Origin: Ophioceras dolichostomum
Lineage: Eukaryota; Ascomycota; Sordariomycetes; Magnaporthales; Ophioceraceae
Length of the DNA stretch: 64,000 nucleotides
Assembly: GCA_003049485.1 (NCBI GenBank)
Contig: PYST01000001.1
Span: 62,001-126,000, forward strand
Direction: 5' to 3'
Position numbers and translations under genes: made by a program. The stretch's first letter is position 1; the number at the start of each line of letters is the position of its first letter. A model generated the notes under the pieces. The model had not been told where the DNA came from. It saw only the letters and a program-made list of their open reading frames with translations, and ran no database searches. Of this stretch, positions 11,229-22,700 are shown one piece after another.

Positions 11229-14200
11229 GCGCCGAGGGAGCAGATCGTTTTCTTTCTCACTTTCTTTTCTTTCTTGTCGTATCCTTTTTGCTTGAACGTT
11301 AGTGTCATCTTGAGATCCGTCGTTAGTTTTGGTGTTGGGGGATGTGTGATCATACTAGTGATACCTCTTTCTGTCTGGGGGATGCTTTTCTCTCTATACG
11401 TGTATGTAGTAAGCTTAGCGCAAGAGGCTGGTAGATATTGTGTCACATAAGCTATATGGTTTCCATTGTGTACGATGTCGGGTTAGCTACTGAGAAGGGA
11501 TATGTGATGCTTGTTAAGAGAGGCCGACGACACGAAGTGCAAAGCGAGGATCGCCATAGAGACCAGGTGCTCAAGGCTGGTTGGGCTTGAAGGCTCACGC
11601 AAAGGGGCAATTCGAGCGAGGGTGGTAGAAGAGTCTCAATACCCATGTCAAACTCTGAGACTGATGAGCAAAACGACTAGTCACTCAGCAAGATGTAGGC
11701 CATGCGGATCTCTTTGCGCCGAGGCCCCGCGGCTCTACTCGTCAAAGAGGCGGAGAGCTCTTCTCGGCTCCGGTATGCGCTGTGTCGGTGTTTCCTCGAT
11801 GTTCATCCGCGTAGACTCCGGATCCCCCCTCCTTGGCCTTCCAGTCCATCCAACTCTAGAGGGGCTGTAAGCGCGAGAGGTACGCGCGCGGAAGTTATCC
11901 CCGTTCTCTCACGTTTGCTGTGGACTTTTGCGTGCTCAGACAGCGCCCCTCCCGAGATCGCCCGTACTCTAATCCTCCCCTTTTTGTCCCCTCTACGTGC
12001 CCTCCCGCAAAGTGGTGCCACCTCAATATCAGGGATCGACCCATGGCCCGGCTTAAAAGCGGATACGGATGCCCGATTTTTCTTCGGCATTCAACAAAGT
12101 TTAGCTCCCGAGCCGGATGTACCGCAAAACAGCTGCATCGCCCCTCTTTGAATAGAGCCCACTACTATAAAAAACGAAAAAATGACAACAAGAAAGAAAA
12201 AGAGATATTATTATTGGCGACATGCGTTGCCATTCGCGGCGGTCCCCGTTCGTCCCGGTGTCGTTGAAACATATACCAGAGAAGAACGACGAATGGGAAA
12301 AAAAAACCAAAAAAACCTGGAGGGCGGAGCAGAATACATGAGTTTGCTTGGACTTGCTTCCCCCACCCGTCCGCGGAGATTCCCCGGAGCGGAGAATCCC
12401 TCGAGATGGAGGGGCGGCCCCAGAAACATCGTTCGATGACGCACGGCAGGAGCCGGATTGTCGTTCGACAGCGGGAGGGGTTCGTCGTGGATTAATGTGG
12501 TAGGGGCGGGTGGTCTCGTTCACGGTGGCAGCAGGCTTGGAAATAGTATGTAGCATTCCACCAAAAACAGAAGTCCAAGGACTTCCATGCCTTTGCTACC
12601 TTACTCCAGTACTCAAAGTACATCTATGCACAAGCGTTGCGTCCTACAGGGCCGAGCACGCACAATTTCATCGGCCCATTACCGCGGGCGCGTGTGCACG
12701 CCAAGGTAGCAGCCGCGGGACTCCGTACAGTGGGAGACGGGAGGGAGGGAACAATGTCTTCATAGTGCCCTATCTCCACCACCCTAAGCTTTCTTACTAC
12801 AGGTCTAGCGAGAGAGGTACCTCGTGCTTGATTTACTGCGCATATGATCTTCATACGGACCTCCTGCTCAACCGACCATTGGCTAAGGGGGGTTGGTTCT
12901 TTGCCGGAGTTATACCGAGACATGACTTATATCGACGGGAAGCATAAGTAAGCAGCATGTAGAAGGGGGGAAGAACAGTCTGCTGCAGCAGATATCGCAT
13001 GAAAAGGGGAAGCATATCGTGTGTGCAGTGAGAAGCAAGTGTGGCCAATGCAAGGGACCCAGCTCGCGGCAAAGTGACCCCACACAGCCTCATCGTGAGG
13101 CGGGGGAAATGAATAAGGAACGGTCTAGATGATGTGCATGTGAGCTGCGGACCGTCCTGGCGCCGTAGCTAGCTGCTTAGAGATTCTTTGGGGGTAGGAA
13201 ATGTGCTGGAGAAGTTCGATTTCAGTGTCGCTCCGCGCTTCATGCAGCATGGTCCTTGCTCTCTAACATTCAGTGCCCCCTCAAGGCTTCTGTTGATGTT
13301 GTGAGAGTGCAAGTCTGTCCTCTGGGCAGCTCGAGTATGACGATGTGATGCCGGGCATCCCTACGATCAATCAATGGCCGAAGGCCCAAACGCGTCTGAG
13401 AGAGAATGGAAAGTTGGGCACGGTATGAGATGCTGACCGCTTGCAGCATCACACAAAGACTGCTGCCGCCCTCTCCTAGGGTCAAGTCGACTGGCCAGTC
13501 GGACTTTTTTCCCATTGGAAAAGTCGGACTTGTTCCCGCTTATGCCCCTAGAGAAGGATGGATGGCTGTCCCCTCGACGGGTGTGCCCCTTCGCACTGTC
13601 ACGATGTCTCCTCGCCGTCATCTGTCCCGGATCATCGCCCCAAAGGCACCTAGGGGTCCTTGGGTCGTATTGGATGGACGACTATCGCGGAAAGCCATAA
13701 AACTTTCGGTGGCATCGACACCCCCAAAAGAAGAAACATCCCACTCCTTACGGAAAGGGGATTTGCCGGTCTATGGCAGTTGATAGGGGGGCTTGGGGCA
13801 TGTGAGGGGGAGGGAATCATGACCGATTAGGTAGAATGCAACTCTCGTCAAGTTTCAAAGCCAAACAGAGCACATGCGGCCAACCAACCACGACTGGTGA
13901 ATCTGTCGTCACTTGCGGTGCGCCTCGGGCCATCACGGCTCCTCTCGGGTTTCCAGTTCTGGTTGATTGCCAAAGCGGGAGGCCAAACACAAAGCGAGCA
14001 AACAAGCAAACAGGCAAAGAAAGGGTTGATGTTGGAGAGGGGAACGTTTGGATCTGACATCAAGCTGCAATGTAACCGCGGCAGATGGGCATTGTGGGGC
14101 GTCTCGTTGGTGATAGCTGCATGAGAAGATCCAGAACAGACATTCATAGGTGCTGACTGCTAGACCGAAGTTGAAGGGAGAAAAGAAGGGGAAAAAAAGA

Positions 14201-14797
14201 GAATCGAATCGTAGCTCTTCTCCGTTCGGTTCTCCACCTTCGTCTTCTATCAAGAGGGTGTGGGAATATAGACGGAGCTCCGCTTCGGCTCTTGGATGAC
14301 TCAAGTCCCTGCTACAGATTTTTCTTAGGGCCAGGGTCTAAACATCGCGAGGGAGGGGAAAAAAATATCTCTTGCAATATGGCCAATTAAACTCTCAAAC
14401 AGTGTGGGCGCGGTGGGCAATGTGGATTATGCGAAAACAGGATTTTGTTCTTTGTTGATGGAAACATGGCCAACGCAGAGGTGACAAGGCCCCTGTGTAC
14501 AGGCAGTGCCTAGGTAGGTAGGTCGTCGGTCAGTCCGACATGCTACCGAAGGGGCAAGTTCCTGGGGACAGCATGTACAACATACAGTACGCAGGAATTC
14601 TCCCGACGTTATAGTAGTAAGCGGGCTTCCGGGGGAGGACGAGAAACGCGGGTACAATCAGGATGGAGTATGCGTAGCGGTGTATCTCGACGGACGCGTT
14701 GGTCTTGGAGAGAGAGGGGGGCTTCAAGGAGCTTATCTTCCGGCAAGAACTTTCTGGGCGCAAGGGAGCTCCTGGAGGTGGAGGTGGAGGTGGGTGC
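11229..14797. other. intergenic DNA, no recognisable gene
   Basis: The first 200-300 bases are T-rich on the plus strand and fit the 3' UTR of the MGC-protein gene. Beyond that, frames of up to about 150 codons exist on both strands, but they overlap one another, have scattered Cys/Arg-rich composition and show no domain. The right end is the 3' flank of the RAD51-paralogue gene. Confidence 0.55.
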
Positions 14798-16711
14798 TCA
14801 TGGTGAACGAGCGCTACCTGGGGAGGCATTCTCGATGCTATCGGAGCCATCCTCATTCGAGGCTGGGACTTCAGCCCGCGTTGGAGCTTCGGCTTGGACT
14901 TCAGGATCTGCTTCATCTTCGGACACGTCGTGTTCGTCGCGGCCTGGATCCTGCCCGAGGAGGATATCTTCGCTGCCCTGCCACTGGGGTGGCATGCTTG
15001 GCAGCGCGTCCTCGTCGTCAAGTTGCCAGCCATAGTCCTCGTCATCACTGTCGGGAATTTCAAAATCTGTCTCACCGAGCTTGCGCTTCGAGGCAGCAGC
15101 CGAAGCAGCAGCGACAGGCTGGTGTTGTTGCTGGTGTGGATCTGGCGTCACGGCAACCAGTCCGGTCTGCGACAATAACATCGGGGACCATCCGTCAGGA
15201 GTATTAGCAAAGCCCGCCCGGTTGGAGATTATGGCTTGGTGTCGTTTGGAAACCAGAAGCTGAAAGAGCAGAGAGGCGGGGGAGTCGGAGCGTACAGAAC
15301 AAATATTGAATGCGGCGAACTGTAGGTCGCCATCATCCACCCGTGTGCCGTTCAACTTTAGCACCACGGCGAAGTAGACAGCCGTGGCGTTGCCGCCTTG
15401 GAGCGACCAATCCCTAAACAACACGACTCTGCTGGATATCTTCTCTTCCCAGAAGGCGGCATTGACAGCGGGTACTAGAGAAGCACCTCGCTCAACCTGC
15501 ATCTTGGTGGCGCATTGTGTGAGGATGACCACGGCTAGGTTGCGGCTTGCCGCGAGCTTCTGCAGGGCCCCGATGATGTATTGGAGCGTCTGCTGTCGCC
15601 TCGCCGACACCGACGGGCCTGAATACGAAGTTAGCCGCAGACACCCGAAAATGGCGGCGGGAGCCTGCGTGAAGGGCAGGCTCCCGTGGCCCCGTGGTCC
15701 CGCCCGGTTCTGGTTACCCCGTCGTACCTTTCGCGCCTTTGTTCGTACCCGGACCCGACTTGGGGTCGGTGGTTCTAGGGAATGCGTGGTTGACCAGCGC
15801 AGAAAGAGAGTCGATGACGACAAGAGAGGTACCACTTGGGATACAGGCAGCATTTGGCCGGCACAGCAGGGCTACCAGGTGCGTGAGCGTAGGACAGGCA
15901 AAATGAGTGAGGCCAGAAAGAGCCTCGGAAGCCCCCCTGCCGTCGGCGATGGCAGTAAGCCTCTTCGGACAGATGTTATGGAAGCCATCTGCAAGCCAGG
16001 CTTGTTTGTCAGCCAGGGAACGGTATGCCGAGCATTCATCTAGCATCTAGAATGTCCAATATAGACTGTCCATCTAGACTGTGGCTGCTGCCTTTCTGGA
16101 CCATCCATCTGGAGTACTCCAGATGGACTCCAGATTGACCGGAGGCGCCCAAAGGAGGAGGTCCAACCGACCTACCCACACCACCGGGTGTCCATCTCGG
16201 AGCGCATATGAGGCGAGCTGCAACCTGGATATTGGTTGCGTTTTAGTTCCCGCTTTCTGAAGCGAAGTGCGGGAGAGATGCGGGTGATTGATGATTTATG
16301 GAGGATGATGGGATGATGGATGACGGACGACGTGGGGTCCGAACTCTGCTCACCCGAACGTGGTCTTTCCTACCCCAGGTGGGCCCCAGACTTCGGTCAC
16401 AAGGCCCCTCTGCACACCCCCAAGGCCAGGCTCGAGACCGTCGATGGCCGCCGCAAGCGACGTGTCCAAGGCCTCAAGACCTGTCGATACGAACCGCGTC
16501 GGATCACTGGTGAGATCCACATAGGCTTGGGCAGCCGACACGGTGGGCAACCGATCTGAAAAAAAAGCGACCACAATCAGTTGAGATATCCCGAAATATT
16601 GAAGAGACACGCCAGCAACTACCGGATGCAGCATCGGGACGCACTGCACTCACGTGTCGAGGGAAGGTCGAAACTCGAGACATCACGCCCGTGGATCGAG
16701 TGGTGATCCAT
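14798..16711 (-). CDS. RAD51-paralogue recombination ATPase (Rhp55/Rlp1-like)
   Basis: Five exons (16711-16654, 16555-16354, 16224-16172, 15988-15728, 15618-14798) join in phase to give 464 residues. The RecA/Rad51 core is clear: STGLEALD at about 43-50, RGLVTEVWGPPGVGKTT with Walker A at 77-85, and TSLVVIDSLSALV with Walker B at about 160-164. A later LAVVILTQCATKM segment matches the RecA strand ending in a Gln after Thr. Such paralogues assist loading and stability of Rad51 on single-stranded DNA in homologous recombination. The C-terminal 100 residues are acidic and low in complexity, unlike the core. Exon 3 is only 53 bp and its donor is a non-consensus GTCGGT, but it restores the expected strand (LQLASYALRDGHPVVWV). 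Which named paralogue it is (Rad55, Rad57, Rlp1) cannot be settled by eye; Rhp55-like is my best guess. Confidence 0.87.
16104..16127. repeat. 24-nt perfect palindrome in an intron
   Basis: The sequence is its own reverse complement over 24 bases, centred on AGTACT, with the core CATCTGGAGTACTCCAGATG. It lies in the third intron of the RAD51-paralogue gene. Further CTGGAG/CTCCAG half-sites lie within 25 bases. Confidence 0.95.
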
Positions 16712-19700
16712 CTTCTAGGAAGAGAAATGTGAAATGTGAATGGGACACGGAGCAGTTAGAGAATGAGACCTAAGTGCTCCAGTGTTCCAGTGCTGCAGGA
16801 TTGCTTTGACTTGTTGAGGATGGGGAGAGTGGTGGAATTGATGGATGAATTCAACCGATCACCGATTTGCTGCCTCGATTCACACGTGCTGTCGGAACGG
16901 GGGGACGACCGAAACGCGAGGTCACGTGATGGATACCGGGATCACAAGAGACACGCACGAGCTGTTGCCGAGGCTTTTTTTTCTCTTTTTTTTTTTTTTT
17001 TTACTCCCAGCGAGTCTATGTACGAGTAAGTCCTGATCCTGATTCCTGATCCTGATCTTGTGGGCCCATGGTCCTTGATCTTTCGTTTGCAGCTGTCAGT
17101 AGGAATCTACGCATCGTTTGCACGTGCATCCCTCATCGCTGCTCATCACCCCGACTATCCTGAATGCCTTGCCTCCTCCTTGTTACGGAAGTCCTCTTTC
17201 ATTGTTTTAGGCATATCTGTCAGGGCTGTCCGAGCCTGTCCGATTTGCAATACTGCACACCTGATCGACCGTCGGATGAACATTCAAACGAACTGGAATC
17301 CCCTTGCAGGAGGACCGGCCGCTGGGAGGCAAGGCAAGGTACGCCTATTCCAGACGGCGATCTCCACACTTTCCAACCGGGTTACGGCCCCTGGATGCCG
17401 GCAGATTGGGGTTTCACCCCATATCTTTGTTCCCTTCTTTCCTTTATCCCACCCCCGCATCAAATCAACACTGAAAATGGGGAGGAGAAGCGGAAAGAAG
17501 AAGAAACCAAAGGGGAGGCTCCTACCCCGAATTCCACGTTATGAGCTAGGTGGAAAGGAAACAAAGAGGGGAAGGCAGACCCATGCATGAGTGAGAAGGA
17601 CAACGAACGAGCGCACCAGTCTGCTGTGGAGCTGAAACGAAGTGTGGGGGTTTATCTTCTCAAGTTGGGTAAAAAGGCAGCCACGAAACGCCATCACGCC
17701 TCCCTGATTTGCGCGCTGTGCTCTCTCCAAAGTGTCGATAACGCAAGCCCACGTCGTCTCTTGCTCATTCATATTTCGCATTACGTACGAGGGGACGAGG
17801 GAAAGGACACGCCGCGTCCGCCCGCGCTCGCCAAGCGGCGCTCACCGAGATTAGGTAGGCTCTTGGACAATGATTTGAGCATGAGGGATGTGATGGAGGG
17901 AGGGTGCGTACGGAAAGGGAAGGCAGGGATGGGTTTCTGCTTCTTTCTTTTCACTTCCCGTGCCATTTTGTTGTAAATTAGGCTTGTGGCGGTGAGGCTG
18001 CGGCCGCGCACACCTGCATATATTTTAGCTGCGCTGTCTTGTGCTGGTGCTGTGCTGTGCTGCGTGCATGCCACCTGGAGCGATCGACTGGCTGAGAATT
18101 GATAGGAGAGCCCGACGACCTCTGGGACAGTGTTTGAGTGGAAGAATCGCGGCACGCACGCCTCGAGCTGAATCAGGCATGCATCCAGCCAGTCAGCGTG
18201 GGAAGAGGAGGGTTGTGTCTTTCTGGTCACCGTCTTTTCTTTTCTTTCCCCTTCTCCTGCTCTTTCCCTCTCTAGCCCTCCCTCTCTCGCATCCTTGGAA
18301 TCTCAGAATGTGATTCTCACCCCTTCTTTCTGTGCCACATTTTGCCACAAGGTAAGGCCCGGTAGAAGTGAAGCTGTGGACTTTGGTGAGTTTCCTTTCC
18401 CCCGGCCCAGACCCCTAGCTCCTCATGTCGGGGCGAATCCGGGGCCGCACAAGGGCAGGATAAGACAAGCCAAGAACCTGGGGTCTGGCTTGTTATTACA
18501 GCTTTGCTTCCGCAGCAGCCACAAAAAGCAAGGCAACAAGGGAACAAGAGACAGCTCGAGATGACACAGACGGAGGACGGAATATTGGCAAGTAATAATA
18601 CATATTACAGACACATTGCGGCAAGCGTGTGCGTCACAGCACAGGCATAGGGCCGGCCGTCACGAATCAGTGATCGCTGCTAGTCGAGCTACGTGGTTCT
18701 TTACGAGTTACATCGACGCGCCTTGGCCTACGACGGATCGCAGCAGCCGCATCCGCGACCTGGCATGGCGGCATACGTTGGGGGTTGAAGAGACCAGAGA
18801 GAGCCAAAGAGGCATGGAGAACGGGGACAGGTAGGCCAGCCAGGTAGGGTAGTTGGGCTCCGCTTCGAACGGGGGACAGGAAATTTTCACCCGCATTTCG
18901 TGTTGTCGTCCGGGGCCTAGAACGGCGCATACGACATCTACAGTGTCTTGTATGATGTGAGGACACCTGCCTGCTTCTTGTACATAATGTGTTGAGTGTG
19001 TGTACTCCGTATCGAACTTTCGATCGGTAATTCGTACCTTTCCGCAGAAAGCCGCCGTTGGGGAGAAAGGGGAACGGACTGATCAGACGGGGCGACAAGC
19101 CACTGGCCCCGAGCCCAAAAATAACCATACACACTAAGATACCTGCCGGATGTTCGGAGAACTGTTCATGTACTTTATTTCTTCCCCCTTTCCCCATCAT
19201 CTCTCTTCTGTTGGGAAGGGACACGGTCGCATGATTTGCGGCTTTGGGGCCTGGGCTGGCTGGGCTGAGCACCTGAGGGACGAGGTGACGTACCGGGAAA
19301 GTCAGCCGAAACCCGACCGGATCAAACCCTGGTTTCCCGTCCCCAGACCGCCCCCCAGCTTTCCCCACCGTCTCCATTTCCAGTGTGTGGGCTTTCAGGG
19401 GTCCGATCCATTCTCATCAACAGCCTGGACTGGTCTGTCCAACTTTGGCAGCTGAGAGCTTGTGATTCTTTTTTTTTTCTCGCTCGCTTGCTCGACGATT
19501 ACCTTTCTCGTCCATTCCTCCTCTCCTTGGCACAAAAGAGAACTGGCCGATTCTGGAGGATCTGGACTCGACTTGATGGATTGCGTTGCCTTTTTTGCCG
19601 CTGGCCGAATAAATGGCGAAGCCGGAGCGATAAGCCGCCTCGTCTTGCCCTGCCACTGGAAGGAAGGGTGTTGGTGCTTCAACAGCTGTACTTTTGCGAG

Positions 19701-22700
19701 GCGCGAAATTTCCCCTTTCTTTGAATTTCATCCCCCAAGCCAAGGTTTCAACTCTGATTCGAGCAGAAGCTCATGCCACTTGGTAACCATCCAATTTTCC
19801 GGGGAACGAGGGGACATCTTCCCATTCTCGGGTCTGGAAACATCTCTTATCAGTCGCCTACGTGCATTCAACGTTCTGTGGTAGTGTCCAGACTCAGTAG
19901 GGTTCTTGACAGCCTCAAGAGGAAGTTCGAGCCGGAGAGGCTCCTGATCTGATAAAAGGCCGTTAGCCAGCCCAATCGTGCACCTCGGGCAAAATCGGCA
20001 TCGAAGGTGTTCTCGAAAAACGGGGAAATGGCCGACCCCACAGAGAAAGAGTTCCACCTCGCTGCTTGCCCTCAGTGCCCTGACGGTTTCCTCGCAGTGC
20101 TTTTTTTGCGTTATTCCCGCGTTGACAAATGGAAGGTGCCGTCGGTGACGACCGCGACGACCGCCGCAAGCGCCTTGGCGATCATGAGGCCGATGCTAGG
20201 CGCAATCCCGAGCCCGGGTTGTCTCTCGTCGCTTCTCCCCTCACATCGCGTCATGATGAACATGCTGTTGCTGACAGGGAGGGAGAACCGTTAGATTTTA
20301 GAAGGGTGCGTACAGTTAGCCGTTAGCCTTCGCAAGGCGACAGGCCGAAGCATGAAGTCAGTTCCTGGTAGCAGGAATGACGCCTTCTGCTTCCTCTGAT
20401 CCGGCGGGTATCGCGATCCCCCGTTACATAATTCATCGCATATGTAACTCCACGATTCGGCCGCCCGCATTGCCATCTCCACTGGACGCTGACTCGTGAT
20501 GGCTAGTATCCCACTGGATCTGACACAAGAGAGTCTGCACATGCAATAACGGGGGCGAACTTGGGTTTTTCACCTGCCGTTTGGCGGGGACTGTGTTGAA
20601 AAGGGGGAGAGGGCAAAAAAAAAAATCTTCCGAGGCGGAGACCGCCGGACAGCTCCCGGTCTTTCACCTTAACGCTCATCTCCGAGCCAAGCTTTCCATA
20701 GAGCCAGAAAGGCACCCACGTGGCCACCACGGCCAGGGGATGCGATATCATTACCGAACGTCTCCCCATCCGAGTCCGCCGAGGAACGGGGGAGAGAGGA
20801 CGGCCCTGCTCTCCGATTGGGAGTGGCCAAGGTGAGAGATAGGCCCTGCGTCCCGACATGGCGAGAGGTGTTTTAGTTTACCACCAGCTTGAAGTTGAGG
20901 ACAAGAAACGTCCCAGGCAGTTGGGAAAATTCCGACGGTTTCCGTTGATCCGGGTAAACGGGCAGTTTGTGCGCGAAAGCTCGAGGGATTTCCGCCCGAA
21001 CGCAGAAAGGAAGGGCGCTCTGTCCAGAGTCCGTGTTCATGCGGCGCCCTTGCAAGCTTGGGCTTCTGGCGCACCGAAGCCGGCTAGAAGAGAGGCTAGA
21101 AACTTACACCCCTAGAACCCCAGCAACTTTTTTCGCTGCTTCTCTCTCCTGATGAAAGAAAAGTGTGGGGAAGCTGATCTGATGAGTGGGCGGGTGGGTT
21201 CGTGTGGCCGGTACATTCATGCCTGCAAGGTTTCTGGCTCTGTTGAAACGGACTAGAGGGAGTTTTGTCGACGCGACGATCTAACGGGGAAAGGGAAATA
21301 GGGAATACAACATTCGTATATGAGAAGAAAAGACAGAGTAAACGACATGGTGCGGAGGGAAAAAGAAACTCCGGAACGTGAAGCACAGAGACTCACTGTC
21401 TGAGAGCAAGCCCAAGTGTGCCAAGTGCTCTCGCTGTACGGCACCAAACACTGTTTCCCCGGACTATCCTGACATTGACTAAGCTGATGAGAGAAGGGTC
21501 GAGGCACAACCCTTGTACCTTCGTGTTAGCTGAGAAAGACGAAACAGTGACGAGAATGTATACTTGCTTCATCACATGTTTTCGGGGAACCCAGGAACCA
21601 ACCAGCGTTTCTCGTAACATCATACGTAGCAACATGGAAAGGAAAAGAAAACTGTTGAGGGGGGCATGCTGGGCTGCGGAATCCCCCACCCTCAGGCAGG
21701 GGATGATGAGTTTGAGAGTCGTTTGTTTCCCGGCCCTCTCAATTCAAAAGGCGTCGAGGAACCCAAAAGGTCGGGTAAAAAAAACTGAATATTGAAAAGG
21801 AGGCTGCTGAGACTAACTCAGAGGCGTCGCGTCTCACGCCCATTCTAAAAGTTGGTGGTTTGGAATCAAGGTACCGGCCGCTCTTCGATGCCTTGCTGGA
21901 TCCATCTACTGTAGAAATGACAATTACGAAAGATCTGCTGCGACTACCCGTCTGCCGGGAACTAACAGCTGGCGGAGGGGGAGGTCGAACCAGGTACCAA
22001 CGCCGCGAGGCGACTCGTTTTAAAAGGGGGGGGAAAGGGTAGGAACACACACACTCTCTCTCTTTGTCTCTCGTCTTTCTTTTCACCTGTGAAAACTTTT
22101 TGAGATTTGAGATCACATAGCCGAAGCTCCCTGGCCCATCTCACTGGAGATGGCAGGTTGCCTGCTTCATCATCCGCAGCAGCGGGTTTAGTCATTTGAA
22201 AAGGATTGGGAAAATGATGCTCTCTTCTGTCCACGCCTGGGCCGAGGGGCAGAGCAGTTTGCTCTACGAAGGTACCTCTCACCCGTATGGGTTCGGGAGC
22301 AAGGGGGCCGCCGAGGTACCTCCACACCCCACTTTCTGGGTCTTTACTCTTATCTCTTTAGACTCACCCCAGGACGACAAGGGGCACACCCATTTGGGAT
22401 CGCGATCTCGCCTTAGTTACTCCTGGATTGATACCGAAAGAACAGAACTCCATGGCGAGAAAGAAAGGTACCAACAAGAGGCAAGCAAAGAAATAGAAGA
22501 TAGATGATGGAAACAGGATACGCTCATTCATCTGCTGCCACGGCTCTAGGTTCAAACTCTGAGATACCAAGAGAAGGCGCACTCGGACCCGACTGGCCGG
22601 CGTAACCAAGCCGGTATGACCAGCCGCCCCGTTCATCGACATTTTGTGTCCCGTACACAGCGCCTGACCACGAAGCGATCTCTCGGACACGAGAGGAAAT

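Noticed and set aside
15250..15300. extra intron in the last exon of the RAD51-paralogue gene (GTACGC to TTTCAG)
   Set aside because: It would be only 36 bases long, below the usual minimum for fungal introns, and the reading frame is open without it.
18667..19377. 236-codon minus-strand frame
   Set aside because: It has no domain, irregular Arg/Ser/Pro-rich composition and no supporting intron or promoter signal, and it overlaps plus-strand frames of similar quality.
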